Notes: generated by a model from the letters alone, not told the origin. Positions 32,817 to 42,714 are shown, counted from the first letter of the stretch. The stretch is DNA of 64,000 nucleotides from Pelomonas aquatica (GCF_026712205.1 NZ_JAPPUW010000012.1:62001-126000), one strand, 5' to 3'. Program-made: numbers and translations.

Positions 32817-33799
32817 TGGCGCGGCTGGTGGTCCAGCGTCCAGATGCCGTGCGGCGACTTGCCGACCTTGACCTGGCGCACGACCCGGCGCGTCGTCGTG
32901 TCGATCTCGGTCAGCTTGCCGGCCCAGCGCGAGGTCACGAGCAGGGTCTTGCCGTCGCCCAGCACCTCCATGTCGTCCGGGCCGGCGGGGCCGGGAAACT
33001 GGTCGACGACCGTGAAGTTGTCGTAGTCGATCTTGCTGATCGTGTTGCCGGCGCGGTTGCTGACGAGGACGTGGCGCTTGTCACCCCAGCCGCGGAAGGA
33101 ATGCGTGCCGTCGCCGGTGGGGAGGCGCTTGACGAGCCGGGGCGCCTTGCCCGACACGTCCCAGACCTCGACGAAGCGGTCGCCGGTCAGCGCGACGAGC
33201 AGGAATTTGTCGTCGGGCGTCAGGAAGATGTCGGCCGGCAGCTGGCCCACCGGCTGCTTCCAGCGCACCGTCTGCGTGGCCAGGTCGATGGCCAGCAGCT
33301 CGCTGCTGTCCTGCAGGCTGGCGTAGACCACCGTGCTCCTGCTGTCGATGTTCAGGTGGCTGGGCGTCCTGGGCGCCGGGATCTGCTTGACCAGCTGCAG
33401 CGGCTCCTTGGCCTCGCTGCCCTGCCAGCGGTAGAGGCTGACGTAGTCCAGCCGGTTGGAGGCCGTGACGAACCACTTCATGTCCGGCGAGAAGCGCAGG
33501 TGGTAGGGGTCGGAGATGCCGCGCACGACGCGCTGCACCTCGGCCGTGCGCGGGTTCAGGAAGGTCAGCGAGTCGCCCAGCGCGTTGGCGACGATGAGGC
33601 TCTTCTCGTCCGGCGACAGATAGAGGTGATGCGGCTCCTTGCCCGTCGGGATGCGCCTGATGACCTTGAAGCTGGCCGGGTCGACGACGGAGATGTCGGC
33701 ATCCAGCGAGTTCAGCACGAAGACCGGCGGGCGCCCCTGCTGGGCCTGCGCCCCGAACGCCACCACCCAACCCAAGGCCAAGGCCCAACTGCGCAACAT
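32813..33799 (-). CDS. Secreted YncE-like beta-propeller protein
   Basis: 328 residues. A signal peptide (MLRSWALALGWVVAFGAQAQ) precedes repeated blades of about 42 residues with the pattern I-P-T-G-x-x-P-H-H-L-x-x-S-P-D (for example IPTGKEPHHLYLSPDEKSL and GISDPYHLRFSPDMKWF). No heme-binding CxxCH is seen. Likely a periplasmic seven-bladed scaffold or sensor protein. GGAG lies eight bases before the chosen ATG; a GTG nine bases upstream is possible but has no binding site. First gene of the operon. Confidence 0.85.
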   Translation of the reverse strand: MLRSWALALGWVVAFGAQAQQGRPPVFVLNSLDADISVVDPASFKVIRRIPTGKEPHHLYLSPDEKSLIVANALGDSLTFLNPRTAEVQRVVRGISDPYHLRFSPDMKWFVTASNRLDYVSLYRWQGSEAKEPLQLVKQIPAPRTPSHLNIDSRSTVVYASLQDSSELLAIDLATQTVRWKQPVGQLPADIFLTPDDKFLLVALTGDRFVEVWDVSGKAPRLVKRLPTGDGTHSFRGWGDKRHVLVSNRAGNTISKIDYDNFTVVDQFPGPAGPDDMEVLGDGKTLLVTSRWAGKLTEIDTTTRRVVRQVKVGKSPHGIWTLDHQPRQ

Positions 33800-34017
33800 C
33801 CCGATCACTCCAATGCAAAGGGCGGCACGCCGCCGCCCTGTGCATCGAGTTTACCCGGGGGTGTTTGCGGGGCTCTGACCTGCGTCAAGCCGGCGCCTTC
33901 GTCGCCGCCCCCGGGCACGCCACCCGCCACCGAGCCCTCTTCGCTGCGGCCGCCGCGAAGCCCCTGGCAGAAAAAACCGGCGCGGATCATAGTGAGGCGC
34001 CCCCGGGGATTGCCGAC

Positions 34018-36687
34018 ATGCCGCTGCCCGCCCTGCCCCTGTTCGTGACCGATGCCGAGCTCGCGCTGCTGGAGACGCAGGCCCGGGGCGGCGGCGGCGA
34101 CGCGGCGCTGGCCCTGGCCTGGGCGCTGCGCCAGCGTGACGGTGCGCGGGCGCGCGAGCTGCTGCCGCGCGCCACCGAAGGCCCGCGGCGCTGGCTGGTG
34201 GAGGCCGAATGCCAGGCCCTGGACGGCCAGCTCGATGCGGCCGAGGCGCTGCGCCGCCAAGCCCTGGCGGCCTTTGCCGACGCGGCCGATGCGGTCGGCC
34301 AGGCCGACGCCCAATGGCTGGGCTACCAGCTCGCGCTGGACCGCGGCGACCAGGCCGCCCTGCAGGCCGCCACGCATGCGGCCATCGCGCTGGCCGCCCA
34401 GTCAGGCGACGCAGGGCGCCTGCTCTTCATGCAGGCCTCCACGGCGCGCGCCGAACTGCTGCGCGACCGCAGTGCCGCCAAGGCCCATTGGGCTGGCCGC
34501 CTGCCCGCGCACAGCGCCGACCCGGTCTGCGAGGTCGCGCTGCGCGACTTCCGCGGCTGCCTGGAGGCGATGGGCTCCAACTTCCCGCAGGCCATCGCCG
34601 ACTTCACGGCCGCCTTCGAGCTCGCACTGCAGACCGGCCAGCGCCGCCGCGCGATCGTGCTGGCCACCAACCTCGGCTTCGCGTTCACGCGCGCCCACGA
34701 CTTCGAGAGCGCCATCGACTGGCAGCGCCGCGCGCTGGCCCTGGCCCGCGCGGCCGGCTGGCCGCGGCTTTACGGCCTGTGCCTGGCCCAGACCGGCGAG
34801 GCGCTGCGCCGCCTGGGCGAGCTGGACGAGGCCCGCGAGCTGCTGACCGAATGCCTGCAGACGCATGCCGGCGAACCCGGCGCCCGCGTCGTCGCGCTGG
34901 CCCGCAAATACCTCGCCCACCTGGAGATGGACGTCGGCGACGCCGCCGCCGGCCTGGCCGCCTTCGAGGGCCTGGCCCGTCACCCCGCCGTGCAGGCCTC
35001 GGTGGATCTGCAGATCGACGCCGACCAAGGCCTGGCCCGGGCGCTGCTGGGCCTGCAGCGGCTGGACGAGGCCGAGGCCGCCGCGTGCCGCGCCCTCGAC
35101 GCCGCGCGCCGCCAGCAGGAACGCGGCCAGAGCCTGGAGGTGCTGGGCCTGCTGGCCGAGATCCGCCTCGCCCGGGGCGATGCCGGCCAGGCGCTGCAGC
35201 TGTACGAGCAGGCCCTGGCCGAGGCCGAAGCCCTGCCCGGCTACCGCCCGCCGCCGGCCCTGCTCGACGGCGCGGCCCGCGCCCACGCGATGCTGGGCCA
35301 CTACCAGCCCGCCTTCGACATGGCGCGGCGCGCGATCGCGCTGCGCGAGTCCAGCCAGAGCGAGCAGGCCCGGCGGCGCTCGCGCGCCATCCACCTGCAG
35401 CACCAGGTCGACCGCGCGCGCACCGAGAGCGAGCACCTGCGCCGCCTGGCCGCCGCCGAGGCGGCCCGCTCGGCCGCGCTGGAGGACGCCCACGCGGTGC
35501 TGCAGCAGCTCAGCGCGATGGGCCAGGAGCTGACGGCCGAGCTCGATGCGGAGCGCGTGCTGGGCCTGCTGCGCGAGCGCGTCGGCGCGATGGTGGAGGT
35601 GGCCGAGTTCGGCGTCTTCCTGCTCGACGAGGGCCAGCAGATGCGCCCGGCGCCGGCCGCGGGCACGCTGCTGCTGCCCAGCGACGCGCCGGACCCCGAG
35701 CTCGCGCGCTGCGCCCGCGAGCGCCGCGAACTGCTGCTGCGCGACGGCACCGACCTGCTGCTGATGCCGCTGGCCGTCGGCAGCCAGCTCGTCGGTGTGC
35801 TGCGCCTGCGGTCGCGCGCGGCCGGCGCCTATGGCGAGCGCGAGCTGCTGATCCTGCGCAACCTCGCCGCCTATGCGGCCATCGCGCTCGAGAACGCGCG
35901 CGCCTACCAGCGCGTGGCCGTGCTGCAGCGCCAGGTCATCGCCCAGGAGCGCCTCGCCGCGCTGGGCGCCATGGTGGCCGGCGTGGCCCATGAGCTGAAC
36001 ACGCCCATCGGCAACAGCCTGCTGGCCGCGACGACGCTGCTGGCCGCCAACCGCGAGCTGGAGTCGCGCCTGGACGGCGGGCCGCCTCTGCGCCGCTCGG
36101 AGCTGATGCAGCAGACGCGGGTCACGCTGGACGGGCTGGCCCTGATCGAGCGCAGCATGCAGACGGCGGCCAGCCTGGTCGGCAACTTCAAGCAGATGGC
36201 CCAGCGGCGCGCCAGCCACGAGCGCCTGCAGTTCGAGCTGGCGACCTGGTGCCGGCTGCACCTGCGCCCGCTGGTGCAGCGCGCCGAGCAGGCCGGCCAT
36301 GCGCTGGACATCGACATCCCGCCCGACCTGCTCATCGACAGCTACGCCGACCAGCTCGGCCAGGCGCTGGACATCCTCGTCAACAACGCGCTGCTGCACG
36401 GCATGCTGCCCGGCCGGCCCGGGCGCATCTCGGTCAGCGCGCTGTCCCTGCCCGGCGACCTGATCCGCCTGCAGGTCGCCGACGACGGCCGCGGCATGAC
36501 GGCGGACGTGCTGCGCCGCGTCTTCGAGCCCTTCTTCTCGACCCGCTTCGGCCAGGGCGGCAACGGCCTGGGCCTGGCCATCTGCCACAGCCTCGTCGAG
36601 CAGGTGCTGGGCGGCCACATCCTGGCCCACAGCATCGCCGGCCAGGGCAGCCGCTTCGTGCTGGACCTGCCGCGCGTGGCGCCCTGA
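34018..36687 (+). CDS. TPR-GAF sensor histidine kinase
   Basis: 889-residue cytoplasmic sensor without membrane helices. Residues 1-470 are TPR-like helical repeats, about 470-510 a coiled coil, about 515-640 a GAF domain (GQELTAELDAERVLGLLRER onward), then a kinase core: phosphoacceptor His in VAGVAHELNTPIGNSLLAAT, N-box ALDILVNNALLHG, VADDGRGM, FEPFFSTRFGQGGNGLGLAI. No receiver domain is fused and no response regulator with a receiver lies beside it, so its partner is elsewhere. The ATG has only a weak purine-rich upstream signal. Its stop is 11 bases from that of the convergent LuxR gene. Confidence 0.9.
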   Translation: MPLPALPLFVTDAELALLETQARGGGGDAALALAWALRQRDGARARELLPRATEGPRRWLVEAECQALDGQLDAAEALRRQALAAFADAADAVGQADAQWLGYQLALDRGDQAALQAATHAAIALAAQSGDAGRLLFMQASTARAELLRDRSAAKAHWAGRLPAHSADPVCEVALRDFRGCLEAMGSNFPQAIADFTAAFELALQTGQRRRAIVLATNLGFAFTRAHDFESAIDWQRRALALARAAGWPRLYGLCLAQTGEALRRLGELDEARELLTECLQTHAGEPGARVVALARKYLAHLEMDVGDAAAGLAAFEGLARHPAVQASVDLQIDADQGLARALLGLQRLDEAEAAACRALDAARRQQERGQSLEVLGLLAEIRLARGDAGQALQLYEQALAEAEALPGYRPPPALLDGAARAHAMLGHYQPAFDMARRAIALRESSQSEQARRRSRAIHLQHQVDRARTESEHLRRLAAAEAARSAALEDAHAVLQQLSAMGQELTAELDAERVLGLLRERVGAMVEVAEFGVFLLDEGQQMRPAPAAGTLLLPSDAPDPELARCARERRELLLRDGTDLLLMPLAVGSQLVGVLRLRSRAAGAYGERELLILRNLAAYAAIALENARAYQRVAVLQRQVIAQERLAALGAMVAGVAHELNTPIGNSLLAATTLLAANRELESRLDGGPPLRRSELMQQTRVTLDGLALIERSMQTAASLVGNFKQMAQRRASHERLQFELATWCRLHLRPLVQRAEQAGHALDIDIPPDLLIDSYADQLGQALDILVNNALLHGMLPGRPGRISVSALSLPGDLIRLQVADDGRGMTADVLRRVFEPFFSTRFGQGGNGLGLAICHSLVEQVLGGHILAHSIAGQGSRFVLDLPRVAP

Positions 36688-36698
36688 CGGGAGCTGGA

Positions 36699-39383
36699 TC
36701 AGCGCTGGGCGGCCCCGGGCACCAGCCCTTCGCGCCAGGCCTTGGCAATGGCCTCGGCGCGGCCCTCGGTGCCGAGCTTGGCCAGCACGGCCGACACATG
36801 GTGCTCGACGGTGCGCAAGCTCAGGCCCAGCCGGCCCGCGATGTCGGCATTGGCGCGGCCCTCGGCCAGCAGGGCCAGCACCTGCTGCTCGCGGCCGGTC
36901 AGCCCGTTGGGGTGCTGCCGCGACCGCGCATAGGGGCCGCGGCGGCGCTGCAGGGCCAGGCCGTGCCGCCGCGCCAGCACCTGCAGCCGGGCCAGCGCCG
37001 GCGCCGCGCCCAGCGGGGCGAGCAGGCGCTGCGCGTCGGCCAGGGCCGCTTCGGGCGCGTCGCCCGCCAGGGCCTGCTGCAGGCGCGCGACGCCGGCCTC
37101 GAAGGGCAGGCCCAGCCGGGCCCAGGCCTCGGCGGCCAGGTCGGGGCGGCCCGCCAGCTCCAGCGCCCAGGGCTCCGCCGGCCGCGCCGGCAGCGCCGCG
37201 GAACGGCCGCAACGCCGCAGCCAGGTGGCGAGGGCGCCGGCCGCCCAGGGGCTGGACTGCTGCTCGGGCAGCTCGCCCAGCGTCTGCAGCGCGGCGGCGG
37301 CGCCGGCCTCGTCGCCGGCCAGCCAGCGGCTCTCGGCCTGCGCCTGCAGCAGCGGCAGGATGCGGTGCCCTTCCCGGGTCGGCCGCGCGATGGCCAGCGC
37401 CTCGTCCAGCACTCCGCGGGCCTCGGGCGCGCCGCAGCGCAGCAAGGTCCAGGCGCGCACGGTCAGCGCGGGCAGCTTCATGATGGTGGTCAGCCGCGAC
37501 ATCGCCAGCACCTCGGCGGCGATGGCCAGGGCCTCCTCGTAGCGCCCCTGCTCCAGCCGCAGCTGGGCCTGCCAGCCGACCAGATAGGGCCGCCAGGCAT
37601 CGAGGTCGAAGCGGCGGTTGAAGGCGATGCCTTCGGCCAGCCAGACCTCGGCGCGGGCGAAGTCCTTGGACACGACCGCATGCTCGGCGATGTTGCTGTA
37701 GGCCCGCGCGGCCTGCTCGTGGAAGCCGCTCTCGCGCGCCAGGGCCAGGCTGCGTTCGAGCAGCGCGGCGCCCTCGGCATGGCCGGCGAACAGCGTCGCC
37801 GTGCCGACCGAGTTCAGCGCATGGCACAGCACCTCGCGCTCGCCGAGCCGCCTGGCCAGGCTCATCGCGCGCTCGCCCCAGAGCCGCGCCGGCTCGACGC
37901 GGTCCCGCAGCATGTGCAGCTGGGCCCGGGTCGCATAGGCCCAGGCCAGTTCGGCCCCCGGCGGGTGGGCCTGCAGCACCTCGACGGCCTCGGCCGCATA
38001 GCGCTCGGCCTCGGCCGCATCGCCCTGGTACCAGTGCAGCCGCGACAGCCAGCGCAGGTTGAGGCCGATCTTGTCGATACGGCCCAGTTGCCGCCACAGC
38101 GCCAGCGCGCGGTGGCGGGCCTGCACGACTTCGGCGTCGATGCGCAGGGCCAGACCGGCTTCGTAGGACCAGCTCTCATGCAGCTGGGCGCGCAGCGCCA
38201 GCGGCGCGGCATCGGCCACGCGCAGGGCCATGGCCAGCAGCAGCGCGGCCTGGCGGTGGGCGCCGACGGCGGCGGCCTGGGCCGCGGCGGCGGGCGCGAA
38301 CTCCAGCACCGCTGCGGCATCGCCGGCCGCGCTGGCATGGTGGGCCAGCCGGGCCAGCGTGGCCTCGCCCGACACCCGGCCGCGCAGGGCCTGCAGCACG
38401 GCCGCATGGCGGCTGCGGCGCTGCATCGGCGCGAGCAGGTCGGCCACGGCCAGGCGCGCCAGCTCGTGGCGAAAGGCCAGCAGCTCGCCGCGGGCCACCA
38501 GCAGGCCCCGGGCGATGCAGTCGTCGACGGCCGGCGCGGCGTCGGGCAGCAGGGCCTGCGCCAGGGCCAGGCTGGCGCCGCCGGGCACGACGCACAGCGT
38601 GCTCAGCACCTCGCGCAATTCGGGCGCCAGCCGGCGGATGCGCGTCAGCACCGCGTCGCGCACGCCGCTGGGCACGGCAGCGGGGGCGCCCGGGTCGAGA
38701 TCGACAACGCCGCTGGCCAGCACCTCGGTGACGAAGAAGGGATTGCCTGCCGTGGCCGCATGCAGCGCGGGTGCCGTCGAGGCGGGGCGGCCGGCGGCCG
38801 TGCACAGCGTGGCCACGGCGCCCACGGACAGCGGCGCCAGCGCCAGCCGCGTGCAGCAGGACGCGGGCAGGTCGCCGAGCAGCCGCCCCAGCGGATGCTC
38901 GGCATGCACCTCGTCGCTGCGGTAGCTCAGCAGCAGCAGCGCCGGCAACTGGGCGATGCGCCGCCCCAGATGCTTGATCAGGTCCAGCGTGGCCTCGTCC
39001 GCCCAGTGCAGGTCCTCGAAGACGAGCAGGCTGGGGTCGTGGGCATCGTCGAGCAGCTCGACCAGCGCGGCGCCGACCTCGCCGGCCGGCGCATTGCCGG
39101 CCAGCAGGGCCAGCAGGGCGCCGGCGGCCTCGCCGTGCGCCAGCCCGCGGGCCATCTCGTGCAGCGGGCCGAGGGGCCGCGCGGAGCCCAGGTCCTCGCA
39201 GCCGCCGCGCAGCAGGCGCAGGCCGGTCAGCCCGACGGCCTGGGTGGCCAGGGCCGCCACGACGCTGGTCTTGCCGATGCCAGCCTCGCCGCTGAGCAGC
39301 AGCACGCCGCCCCGGCCGGCCCGCGCCCGCGTCAGCGATGCCTGGGCCTGCTCCAGGGCCTCGGCTCTTTCCAGCAGCTCCAT
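36699..39383 (-). CDS. Large LuxR-type transcriptional regulator with AAA/STAND domain
   Basis: 894 residues, MalT/LAL architecture. An NTPase domain at the N-terminus has Walker A GEAGIGKTS (about residue 30) and Walker B LLVFEDLHWADE; a helical TPR-like region fills about residues 300-800; the C-terminal LuxR helix-turn-helix reads LTGREQQVLALLAEGRANAD then IAGRLGLSLRTVEHHVSAVL. Such ATP-dependent regulators switch on when an inducer binds the TPR region. Targets are unknown. AGGGGG lies about five bases before the ATG. Divergent from the small LuxR gene across 131 bases. Confidence 0.9.
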   Translation of the reverse strand: MELLERAEALEQAQASLTRARAGRGGVLLLSGEAGIGKTSVVAALATQAVGLTGLRLLRGGCEDLGSARPLGPLHEMARGLAHGEAAGALLALLAGNAPAGEVGAALVELLDDAHDPSLLVFEDLHWADEATLDLIKHLGRRIAQLPALLLLSYRSDEVHAEHPLGRLLGDLPASCCTRLALAPLSVGAVATLCTAAGRPASTAPALHAATAGNPFFVTEVLASGVVDLDPGAPAAVPSGVRDAVLTRIRRLAPELREVLSTLCVVPGGASLALAQALLPDAAPAVDDCIARGLLVARGELLAFRHELARLAVADLLAPMQRRSRHAAVLQALRGRVSGEATLARLAHHASAAGDAAAVLEFAPAAAAQAAAVGAHRQAALLLAMALRVADAAPLALRAQLHESWSYEAGLALRIDAEVVQARHRALALWRQLGRIDKIGLNLRWLSRLHWYQGDAAEAERYAAEAVEVLQAHPPGAELAWAYATRAQLHMLRDRVEPARLWGERAMSLARRLGEREVLCHALNSVGTATLFAGHAEGAALLERSLALARESGFHEQAARAYSNIAEHAVVSKDFARAEVWLAEGIAFNRRFDLDAWRPYLVGWQAQLRLEQGRYEEALAIAAEVLAMSRLTTIMKLPALTVRAWTLLRCGAPEARGVLDEALAIARPTREGHRILPLLQAQAESRWLAGDEAGAAAALQTLGELPEQQSSPWAAGALATWLRRCGRSAALPARPAEPWALELAGRPDLAAEAWARLGLPFEAGVARLQQALAGDAPEAALADAQRLLAPLGAAPALARLQVLARRHGLALQRRRGPYARSRQHPNGLTGREQQVLALLAEGRANADIAGRLGLSLRTVEHHVSAVLAKLGTEGRAEAIAKAWREGLVPGAAQR

Positions 39384-39514
39384 GACGCCCCCTAGGCTGA
39401 AGGGCCGCACGACGGCGAAATCTGGCGGTCCCGCCCCTGGGCCCGCGGCTCGCGCCCAGGCATTCTGTCGAGGCACCGCCGTCATCACATCCTCAAAATC
39501 GGGAGTCACCGCCC

Positions 39515-40123
39515 TTGAATGCACCGACTGTCTGGCCCTCGCGGTCCACGGCCGCGCCGCCGTCGGCGCTCCAGCTCTGGGCCCAGCTGCCGCTGCCGAT
39601 CTGGGTGCTGCGGCCGACGCGCGAACTGGTCTTCGCGAATGCGGCGGCCGAAGCGCTTCGAACCGAAGTCGGCCAGGCCGCCGGCCGGCTGATGCAGCTG
39701 GGTTCGCTGCCGGCCCTGACGCTGGAGGCGCTGCTGCGGCTGAGCCCGCCGCAGATGGCGCTGTGGCTGCCGGCCAGCCGGCGCACCGGATGGCTGCAGG
39801 CCATGCCCCTGCCCGAGCTCGTGGCGCGCATGACGGCCTGGCCGGCCGACACGCGGCTGCTCAGCCTGCACCTGGACCGGCCCGAGCTGACGCAGCGCGC
39901 CCGCATCGACGCCCTCAGCGAGCAATTCCGGCTCAGCCCCGCCGAGCGCTGCGTGCTGCTGCTGCTGGCCGACGGCCAGATGCCCGAGGCCGTCGCGCGC
40001 CAGCTCGACATCACGCTGAGCACGGCCCGCGGTCATGTAAGGCGGCTGCTGCTGAAAAGCCATGCGCCGTCGCTGGCCCAGTTGCTGCGCTGGCTGGGCA
40101 GTGCGGAGGCCCTGCCCGGTTGA
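39515..40123 (+). CDS. Small PAS-LuxR-type HTH regulator
   Basis: 202 residues. A PAS-like start (LPIWVLRPTRELVFANAAAE) is followed by a helical linker and a C-terminal LuxR-like helix-turn-helix (LSPAERCVLLLLADGQMPEA then VARQLDITLSTARGHVRRLL). The start is TTG; GGGAG lies about ten bases upstream and no in-frame ATG precedes the PAS region. Divergent from the large LuxR/AAA regulator, so the two may cross-regulate through the shared intergenic region. Confidence 0.75.
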   Translation: MNAPTVWPSRSTAAPPSALQLWAQLPLPIWVLRPTRELVFANAAAEALRTEVGQAAGRLMQLGSLPALTLEALLRLSPPQMALWLPASRRTGWLQAMPLPELVARMTAWPADTRLLSLHLDRPELTQRARIDALSEQFRLSPAERCVLLLLADGQMPEAVARQLDITLSTARGHVRRLLLKSHAPSLAQLLRWLGSAEALPG

Positions 40124-40151
40124 GCTGGGGCCGCGCCTGGCGGCCCCGGTC

Positions 40152-40610
40152 TCAGTCGGCCGCCCTGACGGCGGCCAGCACCTCGGACTCGGGCTTGAGC
40201 GCCAGCCGCTGGGTCGCCTCGTCGCCCTCGGGCAGCACGCTCAGCACGAAGGCGAACTGCTGGTTGGCCTGGCCGTCGCCCGTGCACTTGAGGTCATAGA
40301 TGACGCGGCGGATGGCGTTGCGCAGTTCGGGCGGCGCGCGGCGGAACCTGACCTGGTCGACCGCGCCTTCGTCGAGACGGAAGCGCACCACCATGTCGGT
40401 GGGCTGCTCGACCGACGGCAGCTGCAGGCGCTCGCGCAGCACCTCGCCGTAGCCGGGGCAGACGCGGGAGACGTCGGCACGCGGCGCGGCCGGTTCGGCG
40501 GCACGCTGGGCGCTGATGCCCACGAGGGGCAGGCTGGTCTGGGCGCGGGCCGCCGGCAGGCAAGCCAGGCCGGCACCGAGGGCCAGCAGCGGAATGATGC
40601 GATGGAACAT
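40152..40610 (-). CDS. Secreted protein of unknown function, TonB-C-like
   Basis: 152 residues with a signal peptide (MFHRIIPLLALGAGLACLPA, cleavage near ARAQ). The mature part has the pattern of a TonB C-terminal-like fold: GYGEVLRERLQLPSVEQP, then VVRFRLDEGAVDQVRFRRA. Two Cys (in VCPGYG and DLKCTGDG) could form a disulfide. No partner genes of a TonB system are adjacent. AAGGAGG gives a strong ribosome binding site. Confidence 0.7.
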   Translation of the reverse strand: MFHRIIPLLALGAGLACLPAARAQTSLPLVGISAQRAAEPAAPRADVSRVCPGYGEVLRERLQLPSVEQPTDMVVRFRLDEGAVDQVRFRRAPPELRNAIRRVIYDLKCTGDGQANQQFAFVLSVLPEGDEATQRLALKPESEVLAAVRAAD

Positions 40611-40631
40611 GGCGACCTCCTTGTGTTGAAT

Positions 40632-40655
40632 GTCGAGCGCTATGGCGCGCTCGAC
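40632..40655 (-). promoter_or_regulatory. Perfect inverted repeat upstream of secreted-protein gene
   Basis: GTCGAGCGC / GCGCTCGAC, 9-bp arms with a six-base spacer, lies about 22 bases before the secreted-protein start codon. No T-tract follows. Either an operator or a leader stem-loop. Confidence 0.5.
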
Positions 40656-40728
40656 TTCAAGATAGGTCGCCCCACTGCCCCGGCCCAGGGCCTCGTTCCT
40701 CAGGCCAGGTAGTGTTGACTACGCAAGA

Positions 40729-40744
40729 CTGGGGAGTGCCCCAG
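40729..40744 (-). terminator. Possible terminator after phaB
   Basis: CTGGGG / CCCCAG stem with a four-base loop directly after the phaB stop, followed on the minus strand by TCTTGCG. The stem is short and the T-tract weak, so this is a tentative call. Confidence 0.4.
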
Positions 40745-40746
40745 CA

Positions 40747-41484
40747 TCACCCCATGTGCAGGCCGCCGTTGCAGGAGAAGTCCGCGCCGGTCGTGAAGCC
40801 GCTGTCCTCGCCGGCCAGCCAGGTCACGACGGAGCCGATCTCCTCCGGCGTGCCCAGGCGCCTGACCGGGATGGTCGCGACGATCTTCTCCAGGATCTCG
40901 GGCTTGATGGCCTTGACCATGTCGGTGCCGATATAGCCGGGGCTGACGGTGTTGACCGTCACGCCCTTGCTCGCCAGCTCCTGGGCCAGGGCCATCGTGA
41001 AGCCGTGCATGCCGGCCTTGGCGGCCGAGTAGTTGGTCTGGCCGGCCTGGCCCTTCTCGCCGTTGACCGAGCTGATCTGGATGATGCGGCCCCAGCCCTT
41101 TTCCACCATGCCGGGCACGACCTGCTTGGTCACGTTGAACATGGAGTTCAGGTTGGTGTCGATGACGGCCTTCCAGTCGTCGGGGCTCATCTTCAGGAAC
41201 ATGCGGTCGCGCGTGATGCCGGCGTTGTTGACCAGCACGTCGATGGCGCCATGCTCGGAGATGGCCTTCTGGAAGGCCTCGACCGTCGAGTCCCAGTCGG
41301 CCACATTGCCGACCGAGGCGTGGAATGCAAAGCCCAGGGCCTTCTGCTCATCCAGCCACTTCTGGTAGTCACGGCTGGGGCCACAACCGGCGATGACCTT
41401 GAAGCCGGCCTTGGCCAGCTTCTGACAAATGGCGGTACCGATACCGCCCATGCCCCCGGTGACGTAGGCAATCTTCTGGCTCAT
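40747..41484 (-). CDS. phaB: Acetoacetyl-CoA reductase PhaB
   Basis: 245-residue NADPH-dependent short-chain dehydrogenase making (R)-3-hydroxybutyryl-CoA. Cofactor motif GGMGGIGTAI near the N-terminus, catalytic Ser in SSVNGEKGQAG and the YSAAK motif, plus NNAG. AGGAGA precedes the ATG. Third gene of phaCAB. Confidence 0.97.
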   Translation of the reverse strand: MSQKIAYVTGGMGGIGTAICQKLAKAGFKVIAGCGPSRDYQKWLDEQKALGFAFHASVGNVADWDSTVEAFQKAISEHGAIDVLVNNAGITRDRMFLKMSPDDWKAVIDTNLNSMFNVTKQVVPGMVEKGWGRIIQISSVNGEKGQAGQTNYSAAKAGMHGFTMALAQELASKGVTVNTVSPGYIGTDMVKAIKPEILEKIVATIPVRRLGTPEEIGSVVTWLAGEDSGFTTGADFSCNGGLHMG

Positions 41485-41515
41485 TGAATGTCTCCTGTTG
41501 TGGTGGGTGAGGGTA

Positions 41516-42700
41516 TCAACGTTCGACGGTCAGGGCGACGCCCATGCCGCCGCCGATGCACAGGGAAGCGATGCCCTTCTTGGCATCGCGCTTGGCCATC
41601 TCGTGCAACAGCGTGACGAGCACGCGGCAGCCGCTGGCGCCGATGGGGTGGCCCAGCGCGATGGCGCCGCCGTTGACGTTGACCTTGCTGGTGTCCCAGC
41701 CCATCTCGTTGTGCACGGCACAGGCCTGGGCCGCGAAGGCTTCGTTGATCTCGAGCAGGTCCAGGTCGGCGGGTTTCCAGCCGGCGCGCTCCAGGGCCTT
41801 GCGGGCGGCAGGCACCGGGCCCATGCCCATGTAGGCCGGATCCAGACCGGCCGAGGCATAGGAGGCGATGCGCGCCAGCGGCTTCAGGCCGAGCGCTGCG
41901 GCCTTGGCGGCGGTCATGACGACCACGCCGGCCGCGCCGTCGTTCAGGCCCGAGGCATTGCCGGCCGTCACGCTGCCGGCCTTGTCGAAGGCCGGACGCA
42001 GGCCCGCCAGCGCGTCGGCGGTGGACTTGCGGTTGATGAACTCGTCAGCGGCGAAGACGATGGGGTCGCCCTTCTTCTGCGCGATGCTGAACGGCACGAT
42101 CTCGTCCTTGAAGCGGCCGGCGTCCTGGGCCGCGGCGGCCTTCTGCTGGCTGGCCAGCGCGAGCGCGTCCTGCTGCTCGCGGCCGATGCCGTACTTCTTC
42201 GCGACGTTCTCGGCGGTGATGCCCATGTGGTACTGGTTGTACACGTCCCACAGGCCGTCGACGATCATGGTGTCCACCATCTTCCAGTCGCCCATGCGCT
42301 GGCCGTCGCGCGAGCCGTTGAGCACGTGCGGGCTCATGCTCATGCTCTCCTGGCCGCCGGCGATGACGATCTCGCTGTCGCCGTCGCGGATGGCCTGGGC
42401 TGCCAGCATGACGGCCTTCAGGCCCGAGCCGCAGACCTTGTTGATGGTCATGGCCGGCACGGCCTGGGGCAGGCCGGACTTGATGACGGCCTGACGGGCC
42501 GGGTTCTGGCCCACGCCGGCCGTCAGCACCTGGCCGAGGATGACCTCGTTGATCTGGTCGCCCTGCAGGCCGGTGCGGCGCAGCAGGTCCTGGATGACGG
42601 CAGCCCCAAGCTCGCTGGCGGGCGTCTTGGCGAGGGTGCCGCCGAACTTGCCGATGGCGGTGCGCGCGGCGGCGACGATGACGATGTCTTGCTTGCTCAT
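41516..42700 (-). CDS. phaA: Acetyl-CoA acetyltransferase (beta-ketothiolase) PhaA
   Basis: 394-residue thiolase that condenses two acetyl-CoA into acetoacetyl-CoA. Active-site Cys in [11 protein letters not shown], His in [10 protein letters not shown] and the C-terminal Cys in [10 protein letters not shown] are all present. AAAGGAAG precedes the ATG, which lies 14 bases after phaC. Start chosen by family N-terminus ([20 protein letters not shown]). Confidence 0.97.
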   Translation of the reverse strand: MSKQDIVIVAAARTAIGKFGGTLAKTPASELGAAVIQDLLRRTGLQGDQINEVILGQVLTAGVGQNPARQAVIKSGLPQAVPAMTINKVCGSGLKAVMLAAQAIRDGDSEIVIAGGQESMSMSPHVLNGSRDGQRMGDWKMVDTMIVDGLWDVYNQYHMGITAENVAKKYGIGREQQDALALASQQKAAAAQDAGRFKDEIVPFSIAQKKGDPIVFAADEFINRKSTADALAGLRPAFDKAGSVTAGNASGLNDGAAGVVVMTAAKAAALGLKPLARIASYASAGLDPAYMGMGPVPAARKALERAGWKPADLDLLEINEAFAAQACAVHNEMGWDTSKVNVNGGAIALGHPIGASGCRVLVTLLHEMAKRDAKKGIASLCIGGGMGVALTVER

Positions 42701-42714
42701 GGTTCCACTTCCTT

